64,000 nucleotides of DNA, taken from positions 172,864 to 236,863 of the forward strand of contig NZ_MNAN01000018.1 of assembly GCF_001854475.1 (NCBI RefSeq). The letters are read 5' to 3'. A program made the translations under genes and the position numbers. Shown here piece after piece: positions 1 to 9,326 of the stretch. Positions within the stretch are counted from its first letter, which is position 1. Each line of letters begins with the position of its first letter. The DNA is from Pseudoalteromonas byunsanensis (GTDB taxonomy: Bacteria > Pseudomonadota > Gammaproteobacteria > Enterobacterales > Alteromonadaceae). The notes under the pieces were generated by a model that was not told the DNA's origin, searched no databases, and worked only from the letters and a program-made list of their open reading frames with translations.

Positions 1-576
1 GCCACCTGCGGTACATAAGCCCATTACTACCGCGATTTGTGGGATCCCTTTAGCAGACATACGTGCTTGATTGTAAAAAATACGGCCAAAGTGCAACTTG
101 TCAGGGAACACTTCATCTTGCTCAGGCAGGTTAGCACCGCCTGAATCAACGAGGTAAATACATGGTAGATGGCAGCGTTCAGCGATTTCTTGAGCGCGTA
201 AGTGCTTTTTAACGGTCAGCGGAAAGTATGTGCCGCCTTTTACCGTCGCATCGTTGCCGACTATCATACATTCTACACCTTGAACTCGGCCAATCCCTGC
301 TACAACGCCAGCGCAGGGAATATCCTGCTCGTAGACGCCAAACGCAGCAAATTGAGAAATTTCTAGGAAGGGAGAGCCTTCATCGAGTAGGGTGTTGATA
401 CGATCGCGAACAAAGAGTTTTCCGCGACTTTGATGACGGGCGATGAGCTCTTCACCACCACCTTGAGATAATGTAGCGACTTTGTCGTTTAAATCAGCAA
501 CCAGCGAAGCCATAGCTTCGCTGTTTGCTTTAAACTGACTGTCGTGAGGGTTAACCGAAGAGTTAAGTACAGTCAT
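1..576 (-). CDS. liuB: Methylcrotonoyl-CoA carboxylase beta subunit (partial)
   Basis: This is the N-terminal 192 residues of a biotin-dependent carboxyltransferase; the 3' part of the gene lies beyond the window. The subunit transfers carboxyl from biotin to 3-methylcrotonyl-CoA in leucine breakdown. The sequence reads from ATG at 576 with the family's [14 protein letters not shown] segment near residue 46, the [13 protein letters not shown] segment, and [13 protein letters not shown] followed by VMGLCTAGG, which is the acyl-CoA-binding carboxyltransferase core. It follows liuA by only 10 bases, so it belongs to the liuR-liuA-liuB operon. The VDSGGA-LP motif is characteristic of methylcrotonyl- rather than propionyl-CoA carboxylases. 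Identity is firm from both sequence and context. Confidence 0.93.
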   Translation of the reverse strand, partial: MTVLNSSVNPHDSQFKANSEAMASLVADLNDKVATLSQGGGEELIARHQSRGKLFVRDRINTLLDEGSPFLEISQFAAFGVYEQDIPCAGVVAGIGRVQGVECMIVGNDATVKGGTYFPLTVKKHLRAQEIAERCHLPCIYLVDSGGANLPEQDEVFPDKLHFGRIFYNQARMSAKGIPQIAVVMGLCTAGG

Positions 577-586
577 TTGGTATTCC

Positions 587-1762
587 TTAGCGGCTTTCTG
601 TGAAAAGCTCTCGTCCAATTAGCATACGGCGAATTTCTGACGTACCAGCGCCAATTTCATATAACTTAGCATCGCGCAGTAGGCGGCCAGTTGCGTATTC
701 ATTGATGTAACCATTACCACCTAAAATTTGAATCGCATCGAGAGCCATTTTGGTTGCCAGTTCAGCGGCATATAGGATAGCTCCAGCTGCGTCTTTACGA
801 GTTGTTTCACCACGGTCACAGGCTTTAGCAACAGTGTACACGTATGAACGCGCAGCATTCATTTGTGTGTACATATCAGCAACTTTACCTTGAATAAGTT
901 GGAATTCACCAATTGATTTGTTGAACTGTTTGCGCTCATGAATATAAGGCACTACGATATCCATACATGCTTGCATGATGCCTAAAGGGCCCGCAGCAAG
1001 TACTACACGCTCGTAGTCCAAACCACTCATGAGTACTTTAACGCCTTCATTTAATTCGCCCAAAATATTTTCTTCTGGCACTTCACAGTCTTCAAACACT
1101 AACTCACAGGTGTTTGACCCGCGCATTCCAAGTTTGTCTAGTTTTTGCGCTGTAGAGAAGCCAGGGAAGTCTTTTTCTACTAAAAACGCGGTGATGCCTT
1201 TCGAGCCCGCGTTTAGATCTGTTTTAGCGTAAATAACTAAAACGTCAGCATCTGGACCGTTAGTGATCCACATTTTGTTGCCGTTTAGAATGTACTTATC
1301 GCCTTTTTTCTCAGCTTTAAGCTTCATTGAGACCACGTCAGACCCTGCGTTGGGTTCACTCATTGCTAATGCACCTATATGCTCACCACTGATAAGCTTA
1401 GGTAGGTATTTACGCTTTTGAGCATCGTTACCATTACGATTTATTTGGTTAACGCATAGGTTTGAGTGAGCTCCATAGCTTAAGCCAATTGAAGCACTGG
1501 CGCGGCTGATCTCTTCCATAGCAACTACGTGCTCTAGGTAGCCCATGCCTGCACCACCAAACTCTTCAGGTACGGTAATACCTAGTAAACCCATATCGCC
1601 AAATTGTGGCCACATGTGGTTAGGAAAACTGTTTTCTACATCCGTTTTTTCGGCAAGAGGAGCAATTTCAGCGCTCGCAAAACTATTTACATGGTCACGG
1701 ATCATGTCGGCGGTTTCGCCTAGACCAAAATTCATTTCTTTATATAAAGATACGGTACTCAT
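587..1762 (-). CDS. liuA: Isovaleryl-CoA dehydrogenase
   Basis: This FAD-dependent acyl-CoA dehydrogenase (391 residues, usual length) oxidises isovaleryl-CoA to 3-methylcrotonyl-CoA in leucine degradation. The N-terminal helical domain, the beta domain ([11 protein letters not shown] and MWITNG, flavin-contacting) and the C-terminal helical domain are all complete. The usual catalytic Glu near the C-terminus is replaced: the motif reads AGTSEI instead of EGTSEI. A Glu in [14 protein letters not shown] near residue 250 is in place. That arrangement is the known signature of isovaleryl-CoA dehydrogenases. It lies between liuR (20 bases upstream) and liuB (10 bases downstream), which supports the assignment. 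Confidence 0.95.
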   Translation of the reverse strand: MSTVSLYKEMNFGLGETADMIRDHVNSFASAEIAPLAEKTDVENSFPNHMWPQFGDMGLLGITVPEEFGGAGMGYLEHVVAMEEISRASASIGLSYGAHSNLCVNQINRNGNDAQKRKYLPKLISGEHIGALAMSEPNAGSDVVSMKLKAEKKGDKYILNGNKMWITNGPDADVLVIYAKTDLNAGSKGITAFLVEKDFPGFSTAQKLDKLGMRGSNTCELVFEDCEVPEENILGELNEGVKVLMSGLDYERVVLAAGPLGIMQACMDIVVPYIHERKQFNKSIGEFQLIQGKVADMYTQMNAARSYVYTVAKACDRGETTRKDAAGAILYAAELATKMALDAIQILGGNGYINEYATGRLLRDAKLYEIGAGTSEIRRMLIGRELFTESR

Positions 1763-1782
1763 ACTATTTATCCTGTGAGAGA

Positions 1783-2178
1783 TTATTCTTCTAAATTCTT
1801 TAACGTGTCGCGACAGCGGCGCTCGGCAGTTACCAATTCCATCAACACCACTTTAATGTCATCCATTTGCTGACTTAAATCTGCTTTTTTCTCTTCGATA
1901 AGTTGCAACATAGTCGAGAGCTGTTTAGCACTTGATTTGTCAGCATCATATAATTCAAACAAACGGCCAGTCTCAGCCAATGTAAAGCCCAAACGCTTAC
2001 CGCGTAATATAAGTTTCAAGCGGACGCGATCGCGTTTGGAATAAACACGAGTTTGCCCATGGCGTTCGGGAGATAGCAAGCCCTGATCTTCATAAAAGCG
2101 GATACTTCGCGTTGTAATATCGAATTCCTTCGCTAATTCACTGATCGAATAGGTTTCTTCGTTATGGTTATCTTGCAT
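1783..2178 (-). CDS. liuR: MerR-family regulator LiuR
   Basis: This small MerR-type regulator (131 residues from ATG at 2178) has an N-terminal winged helix-turn-helix beginning [26 protein letters not shown] and a C-terminal coiled-coil dimerisation helix. It has no obvious metal-binding Cys cluster, as is typical of LiuR. An in-frame GTG at 2190 would add four residues; neither start has a clear ribosome-binding site, and ATG is preferred only for the codon. It heads the liuA-liuB operon. Palindromes matching one consensus lie upstream of this gene, of the divergent thiolase operon and of bkdA1, so it probably controls all branched-chain amino acid catabolism in the window. Known LiuR proteins respond to pathway acyl-CoAs; the effector here is inferred. 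Confidence 0.88.
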   Translation of the reverse strand: MQDNHNEETYSISELAKEFDITTRSIRFYEDQGLLSPERHGQTRVYSKRDRVRLKLILRGKRLGFTLAETGRLFELYDADKSSAKQLSTMLQLIEEKKADLSQQMDDIKVVLMELVTAERRCRDTLKNLEE

Positions 2179-2226
2179 GGTTATGTACACATTGACTTCA
2201 ATACTTATTTGACCAATATAAGTGAA

Positions 2227-2244
2227 GTTTACGTAAAGGTAAAG
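2227..2244. promoter_or_regulatory. Putative LiuR operator upstream of liuR
   Basis: The sequence GTTTACGTAAAGGTAAAG matches the perfect palindrome found before bkdA1 at 15 of 18 positions. It lies 49 bases before the liuR ATG, the expected place for an operator of the liuR-liuA-liuB promoter. The role is inferred from repetition of the motif and not shown. Confidence 0.6.
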
Positions 2245-2395
2245 TAAAGCGTGAAATTACTACTTTAGTACTATGGAGGTTGGGGCTAATAATATGACAT
2301 TAAATAGACATGAAGCTGAGTAAAAACGTGCTTTGGAAAGCTAAGTGTGCAATTTATGTTTACAGATCCAGTCAACGCACTTTGCTTGATTTTAG

Positions 2396-2413
2396 ATTTA
2401 CGTTGGCGTAAAC
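2396..2413. promoter_or_regulatory. Putative LiuR operator of the valine/isoleucine operon
   Basis: ATTTACGTTGGCGTAAAC keeps both half sites TTTACGT and CGTAAA of the consensus. It ends 84 bases before the thiolase ATG. A weak TATGTA box at 2422-2427 would give a 19-base spacer after TTTACG, as in MerR-type promoters, but that assignment is tentative. Confidence 0.6.
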
Positions 2414-2497
2414 GTAAATATTATGTATGCTCAAATTAATGATGAATCGTTTAAGCAGGGTGCCACATCTAACGGCATCTGTGAATAGGAGTTTAAA

Positions 2498-3676
2498 ATG
2501 AGTAATGATGCTGTAGTCATCGTAGCCGCAAAACGTACCCCAATGGGTGGCTTTATGGGCGCTTTATCCGGCGCAAGCGCAACGGACTTAGGTGCAACCG
2601 TGATTAAAAATGTGATGGCTGATACTGGTTTAAGTGACGCGTCAATTGAAGAAGTGATCATGGGATGTGTATTGCCAGCGGGTCTCGGTCAAGCACCTGC
2701 GCGTCAGGCTATGCTGCATGCGGGGCTTGCTCGCTCAACTGGCGCGACCACAATTAACAAGGTATGTGGTTCAGGTTTGAAGGCAGCTATGTTGGCACAT
2801 GACTTGATAAAAGCTGGTAGCATAAACACAGCCCTTGCTGGCGGCATGGAAAGTATGACTAACTCGCCTTACTTTATTCCAAAAGCGCGTGGCGGAATGC
2901 GCATGGGTCATGGTGAAATTAAAGATCACATGATGGCAGATGGCCTAGAAGACGCCTACGACAACAAAGCGATGGGTTGTTTTGCACAAGACACAGCCGA
3001 TCAATACGGTATCACTCGTGAGCAAATGGATGAGTTTGCGCTAGGTTCTCTTAGTAAAGCAAATGCGGCTATCGGAAATGGTAGTTTCACTGGTGAAATC
3101 GCTCCAGTTACGCTCAGTACTCGCAAGGGTGATGTTGAAGTAAGCATAGATGAACAGCCAGGTAATGCCCGCCCAGAAAAGATTCCAAGCCTTCGCCCAG
3201 CGTTCAAAAAAGATGGCACTGTAACAGCTGCTAACTCTTCGTCAATTTCAGATGGTGCTGCGGCATTGATCTTAATGAGTGAAACTGAAGCAAAACGCCA
3301 AGGTCTAACACCATTATGTAAGATAGTAGCTCACGCGACTCATTCACAGCTTCCAGCTGAGTTCACTTTGGCGCCTGTAGGTGCGATGAATAAGTTACTT
3401 GAGCGTACAGGTTGGAGCAAAGAAGAGGTTGATCTTTGGGAAATCAACGAAGCATTTGCCATGGTAACTATGTTAGCCATCAACGAGATGGGCTTAGACA
3501 GCGCTAAAGTCAACGTCAATGGCGGTGCATGTGCACTAGGTCACCCAATTGGTGCCAGTGGCGCACGTATTTTGGTTACACTGATTCATGCACTTCGCAA
3601 CCGTGGCCTATCAAAAGGTATTGCATCACTGTGTATTGGTGGTGGTGAAGCGGTGGCGCTGGCGGTAGAAGTCTAA
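2498..3676 (+). CDS. Acetyl-CoA acetyltransferase / thiolase of isoleucine degradation
   Basis: This thiolase (392 residues, typical length) probably cleaves 2-methylacetoacetyl-CoA to propionyl-CoA and acetyl-CoA, and may also act on acetoacetyl-CoA. Cys90 in NKVCGSGLKA is the acyl-accepting nucleophile. NEAFAMV, GHPIGASGAR (His) and CIGGGEA (second Cys) complete the active site. It is the first gene of the seven-gene operon, and the ribosome-binding site AGGAG lies before its ATG. It resembles AtoB/PhaA-type biosynthetic thiolases in sequence. The isoleucine role comes from context; the corresponding gene in related bacteria is, from memory, called ivdA. Confidence 0.9.
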   Translation: MSNDAVVIVAAKRTPMGGFMGALSGASATDLGATVIKNVMADTGLSDASIEEVIMGCVLPAGLGQAPARQAMLHAGLARSTGATTINKVCGSGLKAAMLAHDLIKAGSINTALAGGMESMTNSPYFIPKARGGMRMGHGEIKDHMMADGLEDAYDNKAMGCFAQDTADQYGITREQMDEFALGSLSKANAAIGNGSFTGEIAPVTLSTRKGDVEVSIDEQPGNARPEKIPSLRPAFKKDGTVTAANSSSISDGAAALILMSETEAKRQGLTPLCKIVAHATHSQLPAEFTLAPVGAMNKLLERTGWSKEEVDLWEINEAFAMVTMLAINEMGLDSAKVNVNGGACALGHPIGASGARILVTLIHALRNRGLSKGIASLCIGGGEAVALAVEV

Positions 3677-3690
3677 TTACACATTCTTAG

Positions 3691-3735
3691 GGCACCAAAT
3701 GATCAGGCAAAATAACTATTACAGCCTGTGGTGCC
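3691..3735 (+). other. Intercistronic hairpin between thiolase and mmsA
   Basis: GGCACCA (3691-3697) and CAGGC (3704-3708) pair with GCCTG (3724-3728) and TGGTGCC (3729-3735). This makes a 12-bp stem with one six-base bulge and a 15-base loop. No T-run follows, and a strong ribosome-binding site (GGGGAGG) comes before mmsA. It could be an RNA-processing or stability element rather than a terminator. Confidence 0.55.
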
Positions 3736-3764
3736 AAGACAAATAATCTGGGGAGGAGTGCACA

Positions 3765-5255
3765 ATGCACCAAGTACCTTTATACATCAACGGCGAATTC
3801 ACACAATCATCAACCGATAAATGGATTGATGTTGTAAACCCTGCAACACAAGAAGTACTAGCACAAGTGCCTTGTGCAACAGAGCAAGAAATGCGCGCAG
3901 CGATTGACTCTGCGCAAGAAACCTTTAAAACGTGGAAAGAAGTGCCCGTTACTGAGCGCTCTCGTATTATGATGCGTTATGCCGCATTACTGAAAGAACA
4001 TCATGATGAGTTGGCGACTATCATTTGTCATGAACTAGGGAAAACCTTCGAAGATGCTAAAGGTGATGTTTGGCGTGGTATCGAAGTAGTAGAGCAGGCA
4101 GCAAATGCGCCATCTATGATGATGGGTGAAACCGTTGAAAACGTAGCACGTAAAATTGATACTTATTCATACATGCAGCCTTTGGGTGTGTGTGCGGGTA
4201 TTACACCATTTAACTTCCCAGCTATGATCCCACTTTGGATGTTCCCGATGGCGATTGTATGCGGTAATACGTTTATCCTTAAGCCGTCAGAACAAGACCC
4301 ATTAACGCCAATGCGTTTGGTTGAGTTATTCGAAGAAGCGGGCGCACCGAAAGGGGTTCTTCAGGTTGTTCACGGTGCTAAAGAGCAAGTCGATCACATA
4401 CTTGAAGCGCCAGAAATTCGCGCTATTTCGTTTGTTGGCTCTTGTGGTGTAGGTCAGTATATTTACTCAAAAGGGACTCAGCATCTTAAGCGCGTTCAAG
4501 CGTGTGTTGGCGCAAAAAACCATATGGTTATTATGCCTGACTCTAAGAAAGAGCAACTGATCAACAACCTAGTTGGTTCATCGGTGGGAGCTGCTGGTCA
4601 GCGCTGCATGGGCATTTCGGTGGCGGTATTTGTTGGACAAGCCAAAGAATGGGTTGCAGATTTAAAAGAAGCATTGTCTAAGGTTCGCCCAGGTGTTTGG
4701 GATGATCCACAAGCGGCATATGGCCCACAAACAACACCTCAGGCAAAAGCGCGTATTTTATCGTTGATTGCCAGTGCAAAAGAGCAAGGAGCAACTTGCT
4801 TGCTGGATGGCTCTGATTTTACAGTTGAAGGGTATGAGCAAGGTAACTGGGTAGGCCCAACCTTATTCACGGACGTGACCACAGAAATGGACCTTTACAA
4901 AGAAGAAATTTTTGGTCCAGTTTTAGCGTGTATGTTTGTTGACACCTTGGATGAAGCGATCGCACTTATCAATGCAAGCCCATACGGAAACGGTACATCA
5001 TTGTTTACTTCAAGTGGTGCAGCGGCGCGTAAATTCCAGCATGAAATCGAAGTGGGTCAGGTAGGTATTAACGTGCCAATTCCTGTGCCATTGCCGTTCT
5101 TCTCATTTACTGGTTGGAAGGGGTCGTTTTACGGCGACCAACATACGTACGGTAAACAAGGCGTGCGCTTTTACACTGAGACAAAAACCATTACCTCACG
5201 TTGGTTTGAAGACGATATCGCTTCAGGTCCAAACATGAGTATTGACCTGAAGTAA
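3765..5255 (+). CDS. mmsA: CoA-acylating methylmalonate-semialdehyde dehydrogenase
   Basis: This enzyme (496 residues) oxidises methylmalonate semialdehyde to propionyl-CoA with NAD and CoA, the last step of valine degradation. It is an aldehyde dehydrogenase superfamily member. [12 protein letters not shown] and [10 protein letters not shown] bind NAD, and the nucleophile is Cys281 in GQRCMG. EIFGPVL and [15 protein letters not shown] are typical MmsA motifs. The general-base Glu of hydrolytic ALDHs is not apparent: the region reads [12 protein letters not shown], as expected for CoA-dependent MmsA. A strong GGGGAGG ribosome-binding site precedes the ATG. The genes on both sides belong to the same pathway. 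Confidence 0.96.
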   Translation: MHQVPLYINGEFTQSSTDKWIDVVNPATQEVLAQVPCATEQEMRAAIDSAQETFKTWKEVPVTERSRIMMRYAALLKEHHDELATIICHELGKTFEDAKGDVWRGIEVVEQAANAPSMMMGETVENVARKIDTYSYMQPLGVCAGITPFNFPAMIPLWMFPMAIVCGNTFILKPSEQDPLTPMRLVELFEEAGAPKGVLQVVHGAKEQVDHILEAPEIRAISFVGSCGVGQYIYSKGTQHLKRVQACVGAKNHMVIMPDSKKEQLINNLVGSSVGAAGQRCMGISVAVFVGQAKEWVADLKEALSKVRPGVWDDPQAAYGPQTTPQAKARILSLIASAKEQGATCLLDGSDFTVEGYEQGNWVGPTLFTDVTTEMDLYKEEIFGPVLACMFVDTLDEAIALINASPYGNGTSLFTSSGAAARKFQHEIEVGQVGINVPIPVPLPFFSFTGWKGSFYGDQHTYGKQGVRFYTETKTITSRWFEDDIASGPNMSIDLK

Positions 5256-5290
5256 TTCAGCGTTTCAAAAATTATTAGAACAATTATTAA

Positions 5291-5315
5291 CTAAGCCAGA
5301 GTCTCTCTGGCTTAG
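5291..5315 (+). other. Intercistronic hairpin between mmsA and acyl-CoA dehydrogenase
   Basis: CTAAGCCAGAG (5291-5301) pairs perfectly with CTCTGGCTTAG (5305-5315) around a three-base loop. There is no T-run after it, and the next gene follows 24 bases later. It is more likely a processing or stability stem than a full terminator. Confidence 0.6.
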
Positions 5316-5339
5316 TCATCAACACAACAAGAGGTCTTT

Positions 5340-6497
5340 ATGGACTTTAATCTAACCGAAGATCAACAGGCATTTGCTGAAACAGCGTATCAATTTGCTA
5401 TGAGCGAACTGGCTCCTAATGCAGCACTTTGGGACCGTGAACATATTTTTCCAAAAGACGTGATTAAAAAAGCGGGCGAACTGGGCTTTTGTGGTTTATA
5501 CACGCCAGAAGAAGCAGGTGGACTGGGTTTGTCGCGTTTAGACTCAAGCATTATTTTTGAACAACTTTCAATGGGTTGTACAGCTACAACGGCTATGTTG
5601 ACGATCCACAATATGGCAACTTGGATGATAGCGAGTTTTGGTACTGACTCAGTAAAAGAAGCTTACATTGACCAATTGGTAATGGGTGAGTTACTGGCTT
5701 CATATTGTTTAACGGAGCCAGGTTCAGGTTCGGATGCAGCATCGTTGAAAACTAAAGCTGTCAAAGAAGGCAATGAGTACGTTCTCAATGGTTCTAAGAT
5801 GTTTATCTCAGGAGCAGGTGAAACAGACGTATTGGTTGTTATGGCGCGAACCGGCGAAGCTGGCCCTAAAGGCATATCTGCGTTTGTTGTTCCGGCTAAT
5901 GCTGAGGGTGTAGTCTATGGTAAAGCAGAAGAAAAAATGGGTTGGAATGCCCAGCCTACACGCTTGGTAACGTTGGAAAATGTTCGTATACCTGCTGAAT
6001 ATTTACTTGGCAGCGAAGGTGAAGGCTTCAAATTCGCAATGCAGGGCTTAGACGGCGGCCGTATTAATATTGCTACTTGCTCAATTGGCACAGCACAACA
6101 AGCGCTGAATACCGCCAAACAGTATATGCAAGAGCGTGAACAATTTGGCAAGCCATTAGCGGCTTTCCAAGCGTTACAATTTAAAATTGCTGATATGAAT
6201 ACAGAGCTTGTCGCAGCTCGACAAATGGTGCGCTTAGCTGCATTCAAATTAGACACAAACGATAGTGAGAAAACTACTTATTGTGCCATGGCAAAGCGGT
6301 TTGCCACGGATGTGGGTTTCAAAGTTTGTGACGATGCTCTGCAAATTCATGGCGGTTACGGTTATATCAAAGAATATCCACTAGAGCGTCATGTACGCGA
6401 TGTACGCGTTCACCAAATTTTAGAAGGTACTAACGAGATCATGCGTGTGATCATCGCACGTCGCATTTTAGCCGAAGGCGCAGCAAGCGTTTTATAA
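5340..6497 (+). CDS. Isobutyryl-CoA / 2-methylbutyryl-CoA dehydrogenase
   Basis: This acyl-CoA dehydrogenase (385 residues) probably oxidises isobutyryl-CoA to methacrylyl-CoA and perhaps 2-methylbutyryl-CoA to tiglyl-CoA, passing electrons to ETF. Flavin-site motifs CLTEPGSGSDA and MFISGAGE are present. The catalytic Glu is in the usual place (Glu362 in ILEGTNEI), unlike LiuA. It lies between mmsA and the enoyl-CoA hydratase, and the next gene starts 10 bases later with an AAGGAG site. The position matches isobutyryl-CoA dehydrogenase of valine operons (ivdC in memory-based nomenclature). Exact substrate preference cannot be read from the sequence. Confidence 0.9.
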   Translation: MDFNLTEDQQAFAETAYQFAMSELAPNAALWDREHIFPKDVIKKAGELGFCGLYTPEEAGGLGLSRLDSSIIFEQLSMGCTATTAMLTIHNMATWMIASFGTDSVKEAYIDQLVMGELLASYCLTEPGSGSDAASLKTKAVKEGNEYVLNGSKMFISGAGETDVLVVMARTGEAGPKGISAFVVPANAEGVVYGKAEEKMGWNAQPTRLVTLENVRIPAEYLLGSEGEGFKFAMQGLDGGRINIATCSIGTAQQALNTAKQYMQEREQFGKPLAAFQALQFKIADMNTELVAARQMVRLAAFKLDTNDSEKTTYCAMAKRFATDVGFKVCDDALQIHGGYGYIKEYPLERHVRDVRVHQILEGTNEIMRVIIARRILAEGAASVL

Positions 6498-6507
6498 GGA
6501 GAACATC

Positions 6508-7284
6508 ATGAGTGCACAATTAAAGCTTGAAAAACAAGGTAATACCGCAGTTATCACCATGAGCAACCCGCCAGCAAATACTTGGACTCGCGAGACGTTG
6601 GTAGGGTTAAAAGAACTTGTAAACGAATTAAATGCTGATAAAAATATTTATGCATTAGTGGTAACCGGCGAAGGCGAAAAGTTTTTTTCAGCGGGTGCCG
6701 ATCTTAATGTGTTTGCCAGCGGTGACAAGGGCGTTGCAGCTGATATGTCTCGCGTATTCGGTGAAGCATTTGAAACACTCAGTGAATTTAGGGGTGTATC
6801 TATTGCGGCTATTAATGGCTTTGCAATGGGTGGTGGCCTGGAAGTCGCATTAGCTTGTGATATTCGTATTGCCGAGTCGCAGGCTCAAATGGCATTGCCA
6901 GAGGCAAAAGTAGGCTTATTGCCGTGTGCAGGAGGTACGCAAAATTTGTCTTGGCTTGTTGGCGAAGGCTGGGCTAAGCGTATGATTTTATGTGGTGAGC
7001 GCTTGAAAGCGGATAAGGCACAGCAGATTGGCTTAGTCGAAGAAGTTGTGGAAACAAGTGAAGCACTTAACGCCGCTCTAGCATTGGCTGAAAAAGTGGG
7101 TGAGCAAAGCCCTGTGGCAGTTACCGCTTGTAAAGCACTTATTCAAAAAGGTCGTACTGGGACAATCAATAGTGCTCTGCCGCTAGAACGAGAGCTGTTC
7201 GTAACCCTGTTTGATACGCAAGATCAAAAAGAAGGCGTGAATGCATTCTTAGAGAAACGTAAACCAAACTGGGTGAATGGATAA
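6508..7284 (+). CDS. Enoyl-CoA hydratase (valine/isoleucine operon)
   Basis: This crotonase-family protein of 258 residues most likely hydrates methacrylyl-CoA and tiglyl-CoA. The oxyanion-hole segments FFSAGADLNVF and AINGFAMGGGLEVALACD are complete. The catalytic acid region PEAKVGLLPCAGGTQ has one of the two Glu residues of canonical hydratases. The gene begins after an AAGGAG site and its stop codon overlaps the ATG of the following hydrolase by one base (TAATG), so the two are translationally coupled. Family is certain; the substrate is inferred from the operon. Confidence 0.9.
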   Translation: MSAQLKLEKQGNTAVITMSNPPANTWTRETLVGLKELVNELNADKNIYALVVTGEGEKFFSAGADLNVFASGDKGVAADMSRVFGEAFETLSEFRGVSIAAINGFAMGGGLEVALACDIRIAESQAQMALPEAKVGLLPCAGGTQNLSWLVGEGWAKRMILCGERLKADKAQQIGLVEEVVETSEALNAALALAEKVGEQSPVAVTACKALIQKGRTGTINSALPLERELFVTLFDTQDQKEGVNAFLEKRKPNWVNG

Positions 7285-8423
7285 TGGCAAAGTTACAATT
7301 ACTCAATCAGGCCGATGCACCTGTTATTTTTGAGTTAGCAGATTGCGATAACGGTATGCAAGTGGCTTTTGCTACCTTGAATGTGCCCAAAGCGCTAAAT
7401 GCACTCAATCTAGATATGATCCGTCTTCTAGCTCCGCAGCTAGAAGCGTGGTCAAAAGACGAAAAAGTTGCAATGGTTGTGCTCAAAGGGGAAGGTGAAA
7501 AAGCCTTTTGTGCAGGTGGTGATGTAGTTAGTTTGTATAAGGCCATGGCAGCCAATGATGGTAACGACTACCTACAGACATTTTTTGCCGAAGAATATCG
7601 TTTAGACTATCAAATTCACACCTACGAAAAGCCAATCTTACTTTGGGGTAATGGCATCATAATGGGTGGCGGTTTAGGTTTGATGGCTGGAGCAAGCCAC
7701 AGAGTCGTAACTGAATCTGCGCGCATTGCTATGCCTGAGATAACCATAGGTCTATACCCTGATGTAGGTGGAAGCTACTTCCTAAACAAAATGCCTGAGG
7801 GTGTTGGTTTGTTTTTAGGGCTAACCGGCGCTTCAATCAACGCCTGTGATGCTCTGTATGTTGGTCTTGCTGACTATCATTTAGATGCAGACAAGTATGG
7901 AGAGTTAGTGGCAGGGTTGTTAGGTATTGATTGGGAAAATACAACTCAGTTAAACCATGAAAAGCTAAGCCAAGTATTGCTTGAGTTAGCTAAGCACTCT
8001 TCACAACCAACAAAAAGTGAGCTTAAAGGCATTCAAAGCCAGCTCAATGAACTTAACTCTTTAGATACATTAAAGGCTCAAGTTGATTTTATTTTGGCAC
8101 TTGCGAGTGACGATAATAAGTGGCTGAGCAGGGCACAAAAATCACTGAAACACGGCTGTGCATTAAGTGCTGTCCTAGTCAGTGAGCAACTCAAAGCAGG
8201 TCAGGGGAAAAGCCTCAAAGAGTGTTTTATGTTTGAACTAGGTATGTCGGTGCAAGCAGGGTTAAGTGGCGAGTTTCAAGAGGGTGTTCGTGCTTTGTTG
8301 ATTGACAAAGATGGTACACCGAAATGGCAATTTAGCTCAGTCAATGATGTAACCGATGAAGCTGTTGCTGCGTTTTTAACGCCTAAGTGGGCGGACGATA
8401 GTCATCCATTAGCGGATATGTAA
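7284..8423 (+). CDS. 3-hydroxyisobutyryl-CoA hydrolase
   Basis: This crotonase-fold thioesterase (379 residues) releases 3-hydroxyisobutyrate from its CoA ester in valine degradation. It is longer than a hydratase, as is usual for this subfamily. AFCAGGDVVSLYKAM and IMGGGLGLMAGASHRV form the oxyanion hole, and MPEITIGLYPDVGGSYFLNKMP is the family's active-site signature with the conserved Glu and Asp. It is coupled to the hydratase before it by a one-base overlap, and mmsB follows after 10 bases. The next enzyme uses its product. Confidence 0.94.
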   Translation: MAKLQLLNQADAPVIFELADCDNGMQVAFATLNVPKALNALNLDMIRLLAPQLEAWSKDEKVAMVVLKGEGEKAFCAGGDVVSLYKAMAANDGNDYLQTFFAEEYRLDYQIHTYEKPILLWGNGIIMGGGLGLMAGASHRVVTESARIAMPEITIGLYPDVGGSYFLNKMPEGVGLFLGLTGASINACDALYVGLADYHLDADKYGELVAGLLGIDWENTTQLNHEKLSQVLLELAKHSSQPTKSELKGIQSQLNELNSLDTLKAQVDFILALASDDNKWLSRAQKSLKHGCALSAVLVSEQLKAGQGKSLKECFMFELGMSVQAGLSGEFQEGVRALLIDKDGTPKWQFSSVNDVTDEAVAAFLTPKWADDSHPLADM

Positions 8424-8433
8424 GGAGCAGAAC

Positions 8434-9321
8434 ATGGCAAAGATTGGATTTATTGGCCTTGGAAACATGGGTGGGCCAATGGCTAGCAACCTGATTAGAG
8501 CAGGCCATTCAGTAACTGTATTTGATTTAAGTGAGAGTGCCGTTGCAGAGCTGAGTTCTCAGGGGGCAAAAGCGGCAACCAGCGTAGAACAAGTATGTGA
8601 AGATGCTGACTTTGTGGTGAGCATGCTACCAGCAGGTAAGCATGTACGCATGATCTACTGTGGTGAGAACGGTTTAATAAACTACCTGAATAAGTCAACT
8701 TTGGTTATTGATTGCTCAACAATAGATGCAGAGTCAGCGCAATTTGTAGGTAATGAGTTGGCAAAGGCTGGAGTGAGTTTTGTTGATGCACCCGTATCTG
8801 GCGGGGTAGCAGGAGCTGCCGCGGGAACCTTAACCTTCATCGTAGGTGGTTCCGAAGCTGACTTTAATCGCGCTAGCAGTATTTTGACCGATATGGGTAA
8901 GAACATATTCCATGCAGGTAATATAGGTGCGGGCCAGGTAGCTAAGATCTGCAACAACATGCTATTGAGTATACTTATGGCTGGTACCAGTGAAGCGTTA
9001 CAAATGGGTATAGATCATGGGTTAGACCCCAAGGTACTCAGTGAGATCATGCTAAACAGCTCAGGCCGAAATTGGACGCTAGAGGTATATAATCCATGTC
9101 CAAATGTTCAAGAAAACGTACCGAGCTCAAATAGCTATAAACCTGGTTTTATGATTGATCTTATGGCTAAAGATTTGGGACTTGCACAGCAAGCGGCTCA
9201 GCAAACTAGCTCAGCGACGCCGCTTGGGGCTATGGCCAAAAATCTGTACAACCTTATGCAAAACCAAGGTAAAGGCGCTGAAGATTTCAGTGCAATTTTT
9301 AAATTATATAGTGAAAAGTAA
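8434..9321 (+). CDS. mmsB: 3-hydroxyisobutyrate dehydrogenase
   Basis: This NAD-dependent beta-hydroxyacid dehydrogenase (295 residues) converts 3-hydroxyisobutyrate to methylmalonate semialdehyde, the substrate of MmsA in the same operon. The Rossmann motif GFIGLGNMGGPMA lies at the N-terminus. The substrate-binding signature VDAPVSGGVAGAAAGTL and the catalytic Lys in AKICNNM near residue 170 are present, followed by the all-helical C-terminal domain. AAGGAGC precedes the ATG. Length and motifs match the family throughout. Confidence 0.95.
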   Translation: MAKIGFIGLGNMGGPMASNLIRAGHSVTVFDLSESAVAELSSQGAKAATSVEQVCEDADFVVSMLPAGKHVRMIYCGENGLINYLNKSTLVIDCSTIDAESAQFVGNELAKAGVSFVDAPVSGGVAGAAAGTLTFIVGGSEADFNRASSILTDMGKNIFHAGNIGAGQVAKICNNMLLSILMAGTSEALQMGIDHGLDPKVLSEIMLNSSGRNWTLEVYNPCPNVQENVPSSNSYKPGFMIDLMAKDLGLAQQAAQQTSSATPLGAMAKNLYNLMQNQGKGAEDFSAIFKLYSEK

Positions 9322-9326
9322 ACCCT

